From NCBI RefSeq assembly GCF_900182555.1, contig NZ_FXTH01000001.1, positions 186,001-250,000 on the forward strand: a DNA stretch of 64,000 nucleotides. Reading direction: 5' to 3'. Of this stretch, positions 8,686 to 17,717 are shown one piece after another (within the stretch, counting starts at the first letter, position 1; each line of letters begins with the position of its first letter). A program made the position numbers and the translations under genes. A model generated the notes under the pieces. The model had not been told where the DNA came from and ran no database searches. It worked only from the letters and a program-made list of their open reading frames with translations. This stretch comes from Fodinibius sediminis (GTDB lineage: Bacteria > Bacteroidota > Rhodothermia > Balneolales > Balneolaceae).

Positions 8686-10110
8686 ATGAGTCAATTTTTA
8701 CCTTCCGGTATTCAGAATATGTTACCCGATATCATCCAACTTATCTACCTTGTTGCTACCGGTATCTTTATTGTCGGCATCAAACGCCTGGGCTCCCCTG
8801 CCACGGCACGATCCGGCAACCAGCTCGCCGCCCTGGGGATGTTCATAGGTATTGTCATCACCCTTTTTGACCAGCAAATTATCAGCTTTGAATATATCAT
8901 CGGCGGTATTGTCCTCGGCTCTGCCATCGGTGCTTTTGCCGCTAAAAAGGTGGAAATGACCTCCATGCCCGAAATGGTTGCTATCTTCAACGGTTTTGGA
9001 GGGGGGGCATCGGCCCTTGTAGCCTGGGGCGAGTTTACCCGGGTCGCCGATCCGAATGTACTATCAGGACAGGATCTTGTTACAATGGGACTGAGTATTC
9101 TTATCGGTTCCATTACATTCACGGGCAGCTTTATTGCTTTTGGAAAGCTCAAGGGATTTATCAGCGGAAATCCGCTCACATTTCCCGGTCAGAACTTTTT
9201 CAATGCGATCCTCACCATCGGCAGTCTGGGCCTTGTAGGCTGGCTGGCTTTCGATCCAACCAATATGCTGGTCTTCTGGATTCTGTTTGGCATTGCTCTT
9301 CTTCTGGGTATCCTGACGGTACTCCCCATCGGCGGTGCCGACATGCCGGTCGTCATATCACTGCTCAACTCCTATTCCGGGCTTGCAGCTTCCATGGCCG
9401 GCTTCGTGATTAATAACAACCTCCTTATTATCAGTGGTGCGCTTGTAGGGGCTGCGGGACTTATTCTCACCAATATCATGTGCCAGGCCATGAACCGTTC
9501 TCTCGGCAACGTGCTCTTCGGCGCCTTCGGTGGAGACAACGGCGGCGGCGATGGCGGCCCGGCAGCCGATACCGACAAAACGGTACGTGAAACAACCGCC
9601 CAGGATGTGGCCCTGCAGTGTGCATATGCAGACAAGGTCGTTATCACCCCGGGCTACGGACTGGCCGTCGCCCAGGCGCAACATGTCCTTAAAGAAGTAG
9701 TGGACAAGCTTGAAAAGAAAGGAGTGGAGGTAAAGTATGGCATTCACCCGGTGGCGGGACGCATGCCCGGCCATATGAACGTACTGCTTGCTGAAGCGGA
9801 TGTCCCCTATGATCAACTCTACGACATGGAGCAGATCAACCCCGAATTTAAATCTACCGATGTGGTTCTCATCATCGGTGCGAACGATGTTGTCAACCCG
9901 GCAGCCAAAACGACCGAGGGCAGTCCGATTTACGGGATGCCTATCCTCGATGTGGATGAAGCCAAGCGGACCATTGTCTTTAAGCGCAGCTTGAGTCCCG
10001 GTTTTGCAGGCATCGACAATGCATTATTCTATGAAGAAACCAACCAGATGTTCTTCGGGGACGCCAAAGATTCGCTGCAGGCACTCAGCCAGGCCCTCAA
10101 CGACGTCTAG
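8686..10110 (+). CDS. pntB: NAD(P) transhydrogenase, subunit beta (membrane plus NADP-binding domain III)
   Basis: The 474-residue product has about nine transmembrane helices in its first ~270 residues (rest of domain II). A soluble NADP(H)-binding domain III follows, with ITPGYGLAVAQAQHVLKE, HPVAGRMPGHMNVLLAEA and VLIIGANDVVNPAA. These motifs and the length are standard for PntB. The start is the ATG 4 bases after pntAB; a longer frame reaching back into pntAB is only an overlap. The complex supplies NADPH for biosynthesis and thiol defence, here consistent with trxB elsewhere in the window. Confidence 0.97.
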   Translation: MSQFLPSGIQNMLPDIIQLIYLVATGIFIVGIKRLGSPATARSGNQLAALGMFIGIVITLFDQQIISFEYIIGGIVLGSAIGAFAAKKVEMTSMPEMVAIFNGFGGGASALVAWGEFTRVADPNVLSGQDLVTMGLSILIGSITFTGSFIAFGKLKGFISGNPLTFPGQNFFNAILTIGSLGLVGWLAFDPTNMLVFWILFGIALLLGILTVLPIGGADMPVVISLLNSYSGLAASMAGFVINNNLLIISGALVGAAGLILTNIMCQAMNRSLGNVLFGAFGGDNGGGDGGPAADTDKTVRETTAQDVALQCAYADKVVITPGYGLAVAQAQHVLKEVVDKLEKKGVEVKYGIHPVAGRMPGHMNVLLAEADVPYDQLYDMEQINPEFKSTDVVLIIGANDVVNPAAKTTEGSPIYGMPILDVDEAKRTIVFKRSLSPGFAGIDNALFYEETNQMFFGDAKDSLQALSQALNDV

Positions 10111-10378
10111 TCTAAATGGCTATTGAATTTTTTGGATGCGGGCGGGGGGTAGTAGTCCGTACTCCCCGGTACGTGACAACAACAAAAGCCGGGATCCCTT
10201 TATCTTCGGTATCAGGTGTTGCAAGGACCCCAGTGAAATGGGATGGAGCTGCCGTAGCCATCCAAACCATGCAAAGAACGGCAGAATAACATCAATGCCC
10301 CATGCATGGAAATGGGGTACTGATTTTTCGTCTTATACTTTCAGTACGGCCAATCGGGACCCGGACAGTACGATCTTG
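10111..10378. other. Convergent gap after pntB with small inverted repeats
   Basis: A 268-base gap between pntB (plus) and the DUF2231 gene (minus). It contains short hairpin-forming pieces, including CCCCAT ... ATGGGG at about 10297-10316 followed a few bases later by ATTTTT, a weak candidate terminator for the pnt operon, and an imperfect GGGG ... CCCC hairpin near 10145-10168. No gene is supported. Confidence 0.4.
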
Positions 10379-10876
10379 TTAGTTAAACTCAACACACCCC
10401 TCGGTTGGCTGATAGACAGCAGCAGACTGCTGGTATACCAGTTTGCCCCCCAGGTGCCCTACATATCCCAAAAACCCACAGCCGGCAAGCAGCAGAATGG
10501 CAAGCCCGGCCCGCAGATATTTCCTGCTGAGAAACGCCAGGTATTCTCTGGCGACCAGCCAGTCAACAACCACGAAAGCGGAAAACAGATACCCCACGGT
10601 ATAGGCAAAACGCTCATGCTCTTTGGCAATCGTGGGATCACATAATGTTCGAGCAACCTGCCCGTCAGCCAGCAGCCCCGTATATACGGCCGCCCATGCC
10701 CCCAGCGTACCGATAAAAATAAGCAGCCGACCGGACGGCCGAAGAAATGGATAGCGCTTGTGCAGCATCAGCGCCGCGATCCAAAACAGGGTACCCGCCA
10801 GCAGAAGGGCCACCGGAATATGAACAACAAGCGGGTGGATCAGCTCCACCCGCCACATACTTAATGGTTCTTGCAT
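10379..10876 (-). CDS. DUF2231-type membrane protein
   Basis: A 165-residue membrane protein with four predicted helices. Its N-terminal ELIHPLVVHIPVALLLAGTLFW segment (residues about 9-30) is the signature of DUF2231 proteins, whose function is unknown. Conserved His and Pro in HPLVVHIP and a later YVGHLGGKLVYQ segment may bind haem or metal, but that is speculation. The ATG at 10876 is used rather than a TTG three codons upstream. It starts 19 bases after the lipoprotein gene at 10896-11216, so the two form a likely operon. Confidence 0.85.
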   Translation of the reverse strand: MQEPLSMWRVELIHPLVVHIPVALLLAGTLFWIAALMLHKRYPFLRPSGRLLIFIGTLGAWAAVYTGLLADGQVARTLCDPTIAKEHERFAYTVGYLFSAFVVVDWLVAREYLAFLSRKYLRAGLAILLLAGCGFLGYVGHLGGKLVYQQSAAVYQPTEGCVEFN

Positions 10877-10895
10877 GTTGATCAAAAGCTGCTGG

Positions 10896-11216
10896 TTATT
10901 CTAAAATCTCGACACGGAGGGGATCCAGCCGCTGACCCACCTTCTCAACCTCAACACGCACTTTTTGACCGTTAGCCAGGCTGTCAAAGGGTACGGGCTG
11001 GTTATTTTTCACGAGCTCCGTAGACTCGATAAAATAGAGTTCAAGAGTCTTGTCATCGGGCGTGTTAACATAAATCTCTGATTCATCGGGATTCACTTCC
11101 TGAATGGTGCCTTCATAGGTGCCGCTTTCAACCACATCTGTTGATTCTCCACCGCAGGCTACAACAAGCATTAGCACCACGGCCAAACTTCCAAGTTTCG
11201 TTATTAATGTGTTCAT
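10896..11216 (-). CDS. Small lipoprotein, hypothetical
   Basis: A 106-residue protein with a lipobox (LMLVVAC, Cys21). The compact beta-rich domain includes GTYEGTIQEVNPDESEIYV and GQKVRVEVEKV, which resembles an OB-like or DUF3221-like small barrel, though I cannot assign a family. It lies immediately upstream of the DUF2231 membrane protein and probably shares its transcript. It is likely exported and membrane anchored. Confidence 0.75.
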   Translation of the reverse strand: MNTLITKLGSLAVVLMLVVACGGESTDVVESGTYEGTIQEVNPDESEIYVNTPDDKTLELYFIESTELVKNNQPVPFDSLANGQKVRVEVEKVGQRLDPLRVEILE

Positions 11217-11437
11217 GGTCTTCAGAATTATTTGTTTTATTGTCAGTTAATGGGAAATACCTTCGTTTGTAAAATCAGTTAGTTAACCTTAGAATGCAAA
11301 TAATGATTCTGGGGTGAAAAGTAACAAACAAGTCTGCAGCCCTGCTCATCTTTTGTAACCTGCTGCAGGATAAACGGATAGAAAGACCGAGGGTATTCTA
11401 CTCCTCTCCTTCCCTCTCGCCGCCAGAGCTGATTACC

Positions 11438-12718
11438 TTACTCCCGTTCGGCGTCTTCTTCATAACTCTGCATGGCTTTCCAAAAACATATACTCCCGAG
11501 TACGCCACAGCAGGCAAACACCAGCATCAGCGCCCTGGCAGATCCATAGGGGCCGGTAAAAACCGCATCCATCAGCCAACCCGTCAAGGGAGGACCAATG
11601 CCAAACCCCACCACGCTGATGATAAAGAGGTATAATCCGCCGGCCAGGGCCCGCATGTTTGGCCTGACCATATACTGCAGAATTGCTGCGGCAATCCCGT
11701 TATAGGACGAAGAAATTACATTTGCCAGCCCGATTAAAATCAGGGCCGCCATGGCCGACTCCGCAAATAAGCCTGCGTAGTACAAGGGTAGGCAGGCCAG
11801 GCCGGCCACCATCCCCATCACAAAACGGTAGGAGTCATTGTAGGTACGGGCCAGCCAGTCAGCTGCTTTACCCGACGCCATTACACTCAACCCTGTTGCC
11901 AGCATAAACCATCCGTATTGGGGCACCAGGGAGGCAGCATCATGGATATCGGTAAGTACAATCCCAATGAAACCGAGTATCGTGTAGCCGGTAAAGGCCA
12001 GAAACGAGAATCCCAAAAAGTGGTAGCGTACCGTCCTCTTCCTGAGAATATACTTCACCACGTCAATGAAATCTGCCTCCACGGCATAGCGCTGGTTGTC
12101 CTCAGACTGTGTGATGCCCCGGGGCAGCTCTCGTATTACAAACCAGGCAACTCCGGCAATGAATAATCCGGGGATTCCCACAGCCATCAGTGATGTACGC
12201 CAGTCGTACGCCCGGGCGATGGATCCGCCCCCCAGGAAAGCAATGCCAATGCCCAGAAAGATACCGGCGGCATATACGGAAAACACAGTGGCCCGCTGGT
12301 GAGGCTTGAAATAATCAGACAACAGCGAGTACACGGCCGGGCTCAGGGCTGACTCGCTGATTCCCACGAAAAAACGGGCCACCATCAAAAACGACAGGGA
12401 GGTGGCAAATCCGCTGACCACTGTCATCAGACTCCAGACGATCAAGCCAGCCACAATCATTAATTTTCTTGAATAAATATCGGCCAGCCGCCCCATGGGG
12501 ATACCGCACAGCGCATAGATGAAAGAAAAGGCGGTTCCGTATAAAATACCCACCTGGAAATTACTGAGTGTCAATTCCCGCTGTATGCTGGGAGCAAGCA
12601 CCGCAATAATCTGGCGGTCGACAAAACTTGAAATATAAATTAGGGTCAGCAATCCCAGCACGGCCCAGGCATAGCGACTCGACACAAATTGTTTGGCCCG
12701 ATCTTTTGTTAATGACAT
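11438..12718 (-). CDS. MFS transporter, Spinster-like
   Basis: A 426-residue, 12-helix major facilitator. The first helix ends in ISSFVDRQIIAVLAPSIQREL and is followed by GIPMGRLADIYSRKLMIVAG (the MFS loop 2-3 motif) and RFFVGISESALSPAVYSLLSDYF. The FVDRQ and GISESA features are those of the Spinster-type branch, whose bacterial members move diverse organic anions and lipids. Substrate is unknown. It is divergent from nth, with 146 bases between them, and no partner gene nearby gives a clue to its cargo. Confidence 0.93.
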   Translation of the reverse strand: MSLTKDRAKQFVSSRYAWAVLGLLTLIYISSFVDRQIIAVLAPSIQRELTLSNFQVGILYGTAFSFIYALCGIPMGRLADIYSRKLMIVAGLIVWSLMTVVSGFATSLSFLMVARFFVGISESALSPAVYSLLSDYFKPHQRATVFSVYAAGIFLGIGIAFLGGGSIARAYDWRTSLMAVGIPGLFIAGVAWFVIRELPRGITQSEDNQRYAVEADFIDVVKYILRKRTVRYHFLGFSFLAFTGYTILGFIGIVLTDIHDAASLVPQYGWFMLATGLSVMASGKAADWLARTYNDSYRFVMGMVAGLACLPLYYAGLFAESAMAALILIGLANVISSSYNGIAAAILQYMVRPNMRALAGGLYLFIISVVGFGIGPPLTGWLMDAVFTGPYGSARALMLVFACCGVLGSICFWKAMQSYEEDAERE

Positions 12719-12864
12719 TCAATATTTTTTTTATCGTAATATTAAGCCGGCAGTGTTCAGCTTACTGCTCCTGGCATCAATCAGCTTTGCGGGTACAATT
12801 GACTATTGTATTCCTGCGTTCACTTTTTGATTTTCAAGCAACCAACACTAACCGCATTTATCGC

Positions 12865-13572
12865 ATGGCAAAAGTAAAACTGTACGACGATCTCCCCAAA
12901 CTTCCTGAAAAATCAGAAGAGGAAAAAGAATGGGCCCTGGAAATTCTGGATGCTCTGTACAAATATTATCCCGATCCGCACTGTGCCCTGCACCACCGCA
13001 ACCCGTTTGAGCTTTTATGTGCAACGATCCTGAGTGCCCAGTGCACCGATGTGCGGGTTAATAAGGTTACTCCGGATCTTTTTGAGGCTTATCCCACCCC
13101 TGAAGCAATGTCCCAAGCCCCAATCCAGGAATTGGAAGAGCTGGTTCGATCCACCGGTTTTTACCGCAACAAGGCTAAGGCACTCAAACAATCCTCACAA
13201 ACGATCGTTGAAAAACACGACGGCAAAGTCCCTCAGAAGATGAATGAGCTTCTTGAATTCTACGGCGTGGCACGAAAAACGGCAAATGTAGTACTCGGCA
13301 ATGCCTACAATATCAATGTGGGCGTCGTCGTTGATACACACGTGCGCCGATTTGCCAATCGGTACGGGCTGACCGAAGAGGAAAAGAACACCGATAAGAT
13401 TGAACGCGACCTCATGGCCCTTTTTCCAAGAGAATCATGGACTGATCTGTCACACCTTATGATTCACCACGGCCGTAATGCCTGCAAAGCGCGCATTTCA
13501 GAACCACCGGAACATCCCCTGTGTGAAAAATATGGCATCCGGTGCGAGTGCCAGGCGATGAGAGAACGCTGA
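12865..13572 (+). CDS. nth: Endonuclease III (DNA glycosylase/AP lyase) with atypical C-terminal cysteine loop
   Basis: The 235-residue protein is a bifunctional glycosylase that removes oxidised pyrimidines. The helix-hairpin-helix reads FYGVARKTANVVLG with catalytic Lys138, and the catalytic Asp157 lies in VVDTHV, so activity should be retained. The Fe-S region is unusual: cysteines fall at 207, 220, 227 and 229 (C-x12-C-x6-C-x1-C) instead of the common C-x6-C-x2-C-x5-C. The hairpin also has FYGVA in place of LPGVG. The ATG at 12865 follows a long in-frame extension that overlaps the divergent MFS gene and is not protein-like. Confidence 0.95.
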   Translation: MAKVKLYDDLPKLPEKSEEEKEWALEILDALYKYYPDPHCALHHRNPFELLCATILSAQCTDVRVNKVTPDLFEAYPTPEAMSQAPIQELEELVRSTGFYRNKAKALKQSSQTIVEKHDGKVPQKMNELLEFYGVARKTANVVLGNAYNINVGVVVDTHVRRFANRYGLTEEEKNTDKIERDLMALFPRESWTDLSHLMIHHGRNACKARISEPPEHPLCEKYGIRCECQAMRER

Positions 13573-13688
13573 TCATCAGTACCCCCGCCGGCCCTTCAGG
13601 ATGCAGACAGTAAATTTTAAACGGCAAAGAACGATAATTTCACTGGATTTGTGAGAAAATAGCCAACCTAAATTGAGAGAGGAATCAG

Positions 13689-14924
13689 ATGAGTGACGGA
13701 CAATTCTTCAATTCCAAAACAGAACCAATCCCCCCGCTGCGACCGGACCTGCAGATCATCCCGGTCAAGGAAAACGGCCGGACCTATCTTTACTTCCATG
13801 ATCAGCAGGGATACGCTACCCCTGAATTTGCACTTTATCGCGAGGCGGCGCAGCTGCTCTCCCTTTTTGACGGCCAGAAAAGTATCACCGACCTTGGGGA
13901 CAACGGGGTCGACAAACAGAAACTGCTGGAATTTGTGCAGCTGCTGGATAAAAACCGACTGTTAACCTCTGAACACTTTAAAAACCACGCTGAAACTGTT
14001 GAATCCGAGTATGAAGCCTCGCAAACTCATTCATCGGTAACCTCCGGTGCATCGTACCCGGCAGATCCACAGAAGCTGATCGACTTTCTCGATGCGGGCT
14101 TCGAGAAACATGCGGCCAATGAGGTTCCCATGGACAGGCAGGCCAAAGCTCTCTATGCTCCGCATATCGATCCGCGTGTGGCACTGGGGAGTTATGCAAA
14201 GGCTTTTGCCCCCATTCGGAACCTGAAGCCCAAACGGGTCGTACTCCTGGCCACTTCCCATTACGCCGGGCTCTACCCGGATATCTATCAAGACAATCCA
14301 TTTATTCTGGTAGACAAGGATTTTGAACTGCCACTGGGTACTGTCAGAAGAGACCGGCAAGCAATCCGGGAGCTGGCAGCCGCCGACAGTGATCTGGGTA
14401 TCAGCCTGCATGACCGTGCCCATCGCAAAGAGCACAGTATTGAACTGCACCTGCTATTCCTGAGTTATCTCTGGGACCACCCCTTCCAGATCATCCCTTT
14501 TGTAATTCGGGGCCTGGACGACCTCTTCTACAAGCAGGACGGCCACCTTGCTGCACAGCTTGATAAATTCGCAACTACACTACGTGACAGCTATGGCCGC
14601 GATGAAGAGACCTTCTTCCTGATCAGCGGTGACCTGGCACATTTCGGCAAAAAATTCGGAGATGATTCTCCCGCATCAACGATGTTTGAAGAGGTTGAAA
14701 CATTTGATCAACAGTTTTTAACACACAGCTCCCAAAATGACCGTTCTGCCCTCTTGAAACTGATGACAGAAGAGCTGGATCCTTATCGCATATGCGGATT
14801 TCCGCCCCTTTATACCTTCTTGAAGGCCATGCCGGACCTCAGCGGAAACATAGTAAGCTATGACCTGTGGGACGAGCGGGACCGAGACAGCGCGGTTACT
14901 TTTGGCTCAATTTTATACCAATAA
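13689..14924 (+). CDS. AmmeMemoRadiSam system protein B / Memo family, with N-terminal extension
   Basis: A 411-residue protein. Residues from about 120 onward form the Memo-like domain, with RVVLLATSHYAGLY, RAHRKEHSIELHLLFL and FLISGDLAHFGKKFG, the histidine-containing segments around the putative metal site of this extradiol-dioxygenase-related fold. The first ~100 residues form a separate domain (YLYFHDQQGYATPEFALYRE) often found ahead of Memo in bacteria. The other two members of the AmmeMemoRadiSam set (AMMECR1 and a radical SAM protein) are not adjacent, so the role here is open. A good GAGAGGAATCAG site precedes the ATG. Confidence 0.88.
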   Translation: MSDGQFFNSKTEPIPPLRPDLQIIPVKENGRTYLYFHDQQGYATPEFALYREAAQLLSLFDGQKSITDLGDNGVDKQKLLEFVQLLDKNRLLTSEHFKNHAETVESEYEASQTHSSVTSGASYPADPQKLIDFLDAGFEKHAANEVPMDRQAKALYAPHIDPRVALGSYAKAFAPIRNLKPKRVVLLATSHYAGLYPDIYQDNPFILVDKDFELPLGTVRRDRQAIRELAAADSDLGISLHDRAHRKEHSIELHLLFLSYLWDHPFQIIPFVIRGLDDLFYKQDGHLAAQLDKFATTLRDSYGRDEETFFLISGDLAHFGKKFGDDSPASTMFEEVETFDQQFLTHSSQNDRSALLKLMTEELDPYRICGFPPLYTFLKAMPDLSGNIVSYDLWDERDRDSAVTFGSILYQ

Positions 14925-14984
14925 CCATGATCGGCAAGCCATGCCCGGTTCCCGGTTGCAACAGACCCCGCTGCGGTATCCCGG

Positions 14985-15320
14985 TTACTCCACAATTTCC
15001 ATTTTTTCAGCAAAGTAGGAAGTAAAATCCCTCATATCCTCTGCCATCCCTTCTTCTTCAGTGGCATTCTGCAGGGTGTCTGCCATAGTAACCAGCGTTT
15101 GATGAAAAAATATTTTCATTTCCTCTTTGGTCATCTCCTTGGTCCACAAATCCAGCCGCAGGGTATCCTGTTTTTCCGGATCCCACATCGAGAGGAACAT
15201 GGCTTTGCAGTTGGCAATACCCTCACCCGCTTTATCCGTAGCGTTCCAGTCAATTCGTTCAGGAATATTCTGATCGTCAAGTTTTACGGTAATACTTATT
15301 TCTTTTTTATTGTCAGACAT
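14985..15320 (-). CDS. gldC: Gliding motility protein GldC homologue
   Basis: The 111-residue soluble protein matches GldC of Bacteroidota along its whole length: KKEISITVKLDDQNIPE, then ANCKAMFLSMWDPEKQDTLR, DLWTKEMTKEEMKIFFHQTL and FTSYFAEKMEI. GldC is a non-essential accessory of gliding in Flavobacterium; in many non-gliding relatives it is kept alone and its role is unclear. No gldB or other gld gene is in the window. It is convergent with the Memo-like gene and lies downstream of ahcY's terminator. Confidence 0.85.
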   Translation of the reverse strand: MSDNKKEISITVKLDDQNIPERIDWNATDKAGEGIANCKAMFLSMWDPEKQDTLRLDLWTKEMTKEEMKIFFHQTLVTMADTLQNATEEEGMAEDMRDFTSYFAEKMEIVE

Positions 15321-15491
15321 AGGTTTCTTGTTCTTAACTGCTTTTGTAATTCAATTCCAGGGATCCCACTCTTCGCTGCGTTTCAGCTGCCTTTATGTTG
15401 TTTCATGTTCTCGGCAAACAGGAAGAAATGCCTCGATCAGCTTACCGTCGCATTCCTCTCCGCGGCAGGGAACGGGGGCCGCTCTTCCATT

Positions 15492-15525
15492 AAAAAGGCC
15501 TCATCCATACAAGGTGAATGAGGCC
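15492..15525 (-). terminator. Rho-independent terminator of ahcY
   Basis: Read on the minus strand, GGCCTCAT (15525-15518) and ATGAGGCC (15504-15497) form an 8-bp stem followed by TTTTTA. It begins 24 bases after the ahcY stop. Confidence 0.85.
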
Positions 15526-15548
15526 CATAATACAAACTGCTGCTGACT

Positions 15549-16859
15549 TTAGTAGCGGTAATGGTCAGGCTTATACGGCCCCTCTTTGGGGACGTCAATA
15601 TACTCAGCCTGCTCATCGGAGAGCTCCTCGAGCTCCACGCCAATTTTTTTGAGGTGCAGGCGCGCCACTTTTTCGTCGAGATCCTTGGGCAGCACGTGTA
15701 CGCCCAATTCAAAGTCCCCGGGTCGATTCCAGAGTGCAATCTGTGCCAGGGTCTGGTTGGTAAAGCTGTTGGACATCACAAAAGAGGGATGTCCTGTCGC
15801 ATTCCCCAGGTTCATCAGGCGTCCTTCAGACAGCAGGATAATCTCTTTGCCGTCTTCCAGCCTGAACAGGTCAACCTGCGGTTTGATATTATCCTGTTCG
15901 GCATTTTCCTTGAGCCATGCGACGTCAATCTCATTGTCAAAGTGACCAATATTCCCGACGATGGTCTTATCATTCATCTTCTTGAAATGACGGGCCGTGA
16001 TGATATCCTTGTTGCCGGTAGCCGTGACAACGATATCCGCCCGTTCAATAGCATCATCCATCTTCATGACTTCGTATCCCTCCATGGCGGCCTGCAGAGC
16101 GCAGATGGGATCAATTTCCGTTACTATGACCCGGGCGCCGGCACCGCGAAGCGAGGCAGCCGATCCTTTACCCACATCGCCGTAACCGGCCACAACGGCC
16201 ACTTTTCCGGCCAGCATGATGTCGGTAGCACGTTTAACGGCATCCACACAGGACTCGCGGCAGCCGTACTTGTTGTCAAACTTTGACTTGGTAACGGAAT
16301 CATTGACGTTGATGGCCGGTGCACCAAGCGTACCCTGCTTCGCCATCTTATAGAGGCGGTTGACACCGGTGGTCGTTTCTTCGGAGATACCGTTGATGCC
16401 TTCCAGCAGCTCGGGATAGTCCTCATGCACCAGCTTCGTCAGGTCTCCGCCGTCATCTAAAATCATGTTGAGCGGCTCGCCGTCTTCAAAAAAGAGCGTC
16501 TGCTCGATACACCACCAAAATTCTTCTTCGTTCATTCCTTTCCAGGCATAGACCGGGATACCTTCATCCGCTATGGCCGCTGCTGCATGATCCTGGGTGG
16601 AGAAAATGTTGCAGGATGACCACTGAACCTCGGCCCCCAGCTCCACCAGGGTTTCAATAAGAACCGCTGTTTGTATCGTCATATGCAGGCATCCTGCAAT
16701 ACGTGCGCCTTTCAGCGGCTGCTCATCCGCATACTCTTCACGGAGAGCCATGAGGCCGGGCATCTCTGCTTCGGCCAGACGGATTTCCTTACGACCGAAA
16801 TCGGCCAGTCCAATATCTTTTACTTTATAGGGAAGCTTCTCTTTTACCTTCTGTGCCAT
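15549..16859 (-). CDS. ahcY: Adenosylhomocysteinase
   Basis: The 436-residue enzyme hydrolyses S-adenosylhomocysteine to adenosine and homocysteine in the cytosol, using bound NAD. Key segments are [15 protein letters not shown] (57-71), the [15 protein letters not shown] substrate loop (81-95), and [13 protein letters not shown] with the NAD motif GYGDVGKG at 225-232. The C-terminus PYKPDHYRY is conserved. Length is standard. Its own promoter box (16896-16903) and terminator (15492-15525) suggest a single-gene unit. No SAH-riboswitch-like structure is seen in the short leader. Confidence 0.98.
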   Translation of the reverse strand: MAQKVKEKLPYKVKDIGLADFGRKEIRLAEAEMPGLMALREEYADEQPLKGARIAGCLHMTIQTAVLIETLVELGAEVQWSSCNIFSTQDHAAAAIADEGIPVYAWKGMNEEEFWWCIEQTLFFEDGEPLNMILDDGGDLTKLVHEDYPELLEGINGISEETTTGVNRLYKMAKQGTLGAPAINVNDSVTKSKFDNKYGCRESCVDAVKRATDIMLAGKVAVVAGYGDVGKGSAASLRGAGARVIVTEIDPICALQAAMEGYEVMKMDDAIERADIVVTATGNKDIITARHFKKMNDKTIVGNIGHFDNEIDVAWLKENAEQDNIKPQVDLFRLEDGKEIILLSEGRLMNLGNATGHPSFVMSNSFTNQTLAQIALWNRPGDFELGVHVLPKDLDEKVARLHLKKIGVELEELSDEQAEYIDVPKEGPYKPDHYRY

Positions 16860-16895
16860 GAAAATCTAAACTTGATTATGTTAACTTTCTTGTGT

Positions 16896-16903
16896 CAAAA
16901 ATA
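16896..16903 (-). promoter_or_regulatory. Likely -7 promoter box of ahcY
   Basis: The minus strand reads TATTTTTG, an exact TAnnTTTG element, 36 bases upstream of the ahcY ATG, with TTTTG 14 bases further upstream (16918-16922). The spacing is shorter than the usual 17-23, so the -33 assignment is doubtful. Confidence 0.45.
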
Positions 16904-16952
16904 CAGCTTTATGCCATCAAAAGTAAGGCACAAGCTGCCATGCTGCGATCAA

Positions 16953-17534
16953 TTATATTTGGCTTTTCTCACCGGAAGCGTTTTTATGCTTCTCGATAAT
17001 CGCTTTCACCTTTTTATAGTCTTCATCGGGGCCGTAGCTCCCCATCGACTTTTTGATAAAATTGCCCTCGGCATCCACATACAACTTAAACGGAATACCC
17101 TGCACGCCTATCTTTTTGTGAAGCCCGTTGGAATCCATCAGATAGGTGAAATTGTAGTCATGCTCTTTAGCAAAGGCGCGGGCATCCTTCTTGGTATCGG
17201 TAAAACCAGGGGTCACAGCCAATACAACAAATTCATCCTCATATTCATTCTGCAGTTTCTGAAGGGTGGGGAAACTGGCCAGGCAGGGCTTGCACCATGT
17301 TTCCCACAGGTCAATCATTACCACCTTTCCTTTGAAATCAGCTACGCTTACCGTATCCCCGTCCAGAGAAGTAAAGGTAGCCTGTTCAACATGACCGGCA
17401 ACCGTTGTGGGCCGGGCCTGCTGTTCGGAGGAGGCTGCCTCCTCCGAATCACCTGAAGCACCGCAGCCGGCTATGAATGCCGCCAAGAGGATTGGAAGAA
17501 CTTTTTTCAGGGTATCGTACATAAATAAAGCCAT
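16953..17534 (-). CDS. TlpA/ResA-like thioredoxin lipoprotein
   Basis: The protein of about 190 residues starts with a lipoprotein signal (ILLAAFIAGC) and a Ser/Glu-rich linker. A thioredoxin fold of the TlpA/AhpC-TSA type follows, with the redox motif WCKPC in DLWETWCKPCLASFPTLQ, the cis-proline segment GIPFKLYVD and the helix FAKEHDYNF. It probably reduces or protects envelope thiols, for example during cytochrome c maturation, although no ccm/res gene is nearby. The start could be the ATG at 17534 or the one at 17522; neither has a clear ribosome site. Confidence 0.92.
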   Translation of the reverse strand: MALFMYDTLKKVLPILLAAFIAGCGASGDSEEAASSEQQARPTTVAGHVEQATFTSLDGDTVSVADFKGKVVMIDLWETWCKPCLASFPTLQKLQNEYEDEFVVLAVTPGFTDTKKDARAFAKEHDYNFTYLMDSNGLHKKIGVQGIPFKLYVDAEGNFIKKSMGSYGPDEDYKKVKAIIEKHKNASGEKSQI

Positions 17535-17717
17535 TAAAATTGTTAAGGGGCTAATGAAGGTTAATTAACCATCGTACAAACGTGATATTGCTTAAAAATA
17601 GCCATTAATATGCAAAATTCCTGATCATTTTGACCGTAGAAGGAGCTTTTTATTTACGTCCACCGCCTGATTTTGTATTTTAGGCACCGGTAATCGCAGA
17701 TTGATCAATTTTTACGC

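Noticed and set aside
10136-10645. 169-codon open frame on the plus strand after pntB
   Set aside because: Its right half is antisense to the DUF2231 gene and its left half lies in hairpin-rich non-coding DNA; no protein family features.
16860-16952. SAM/SAH riboswitch upstream of ahcY
   Set aside because: The leader after the predicted transcript start is only about 30 bases and AT-rich, too short for such a structure.
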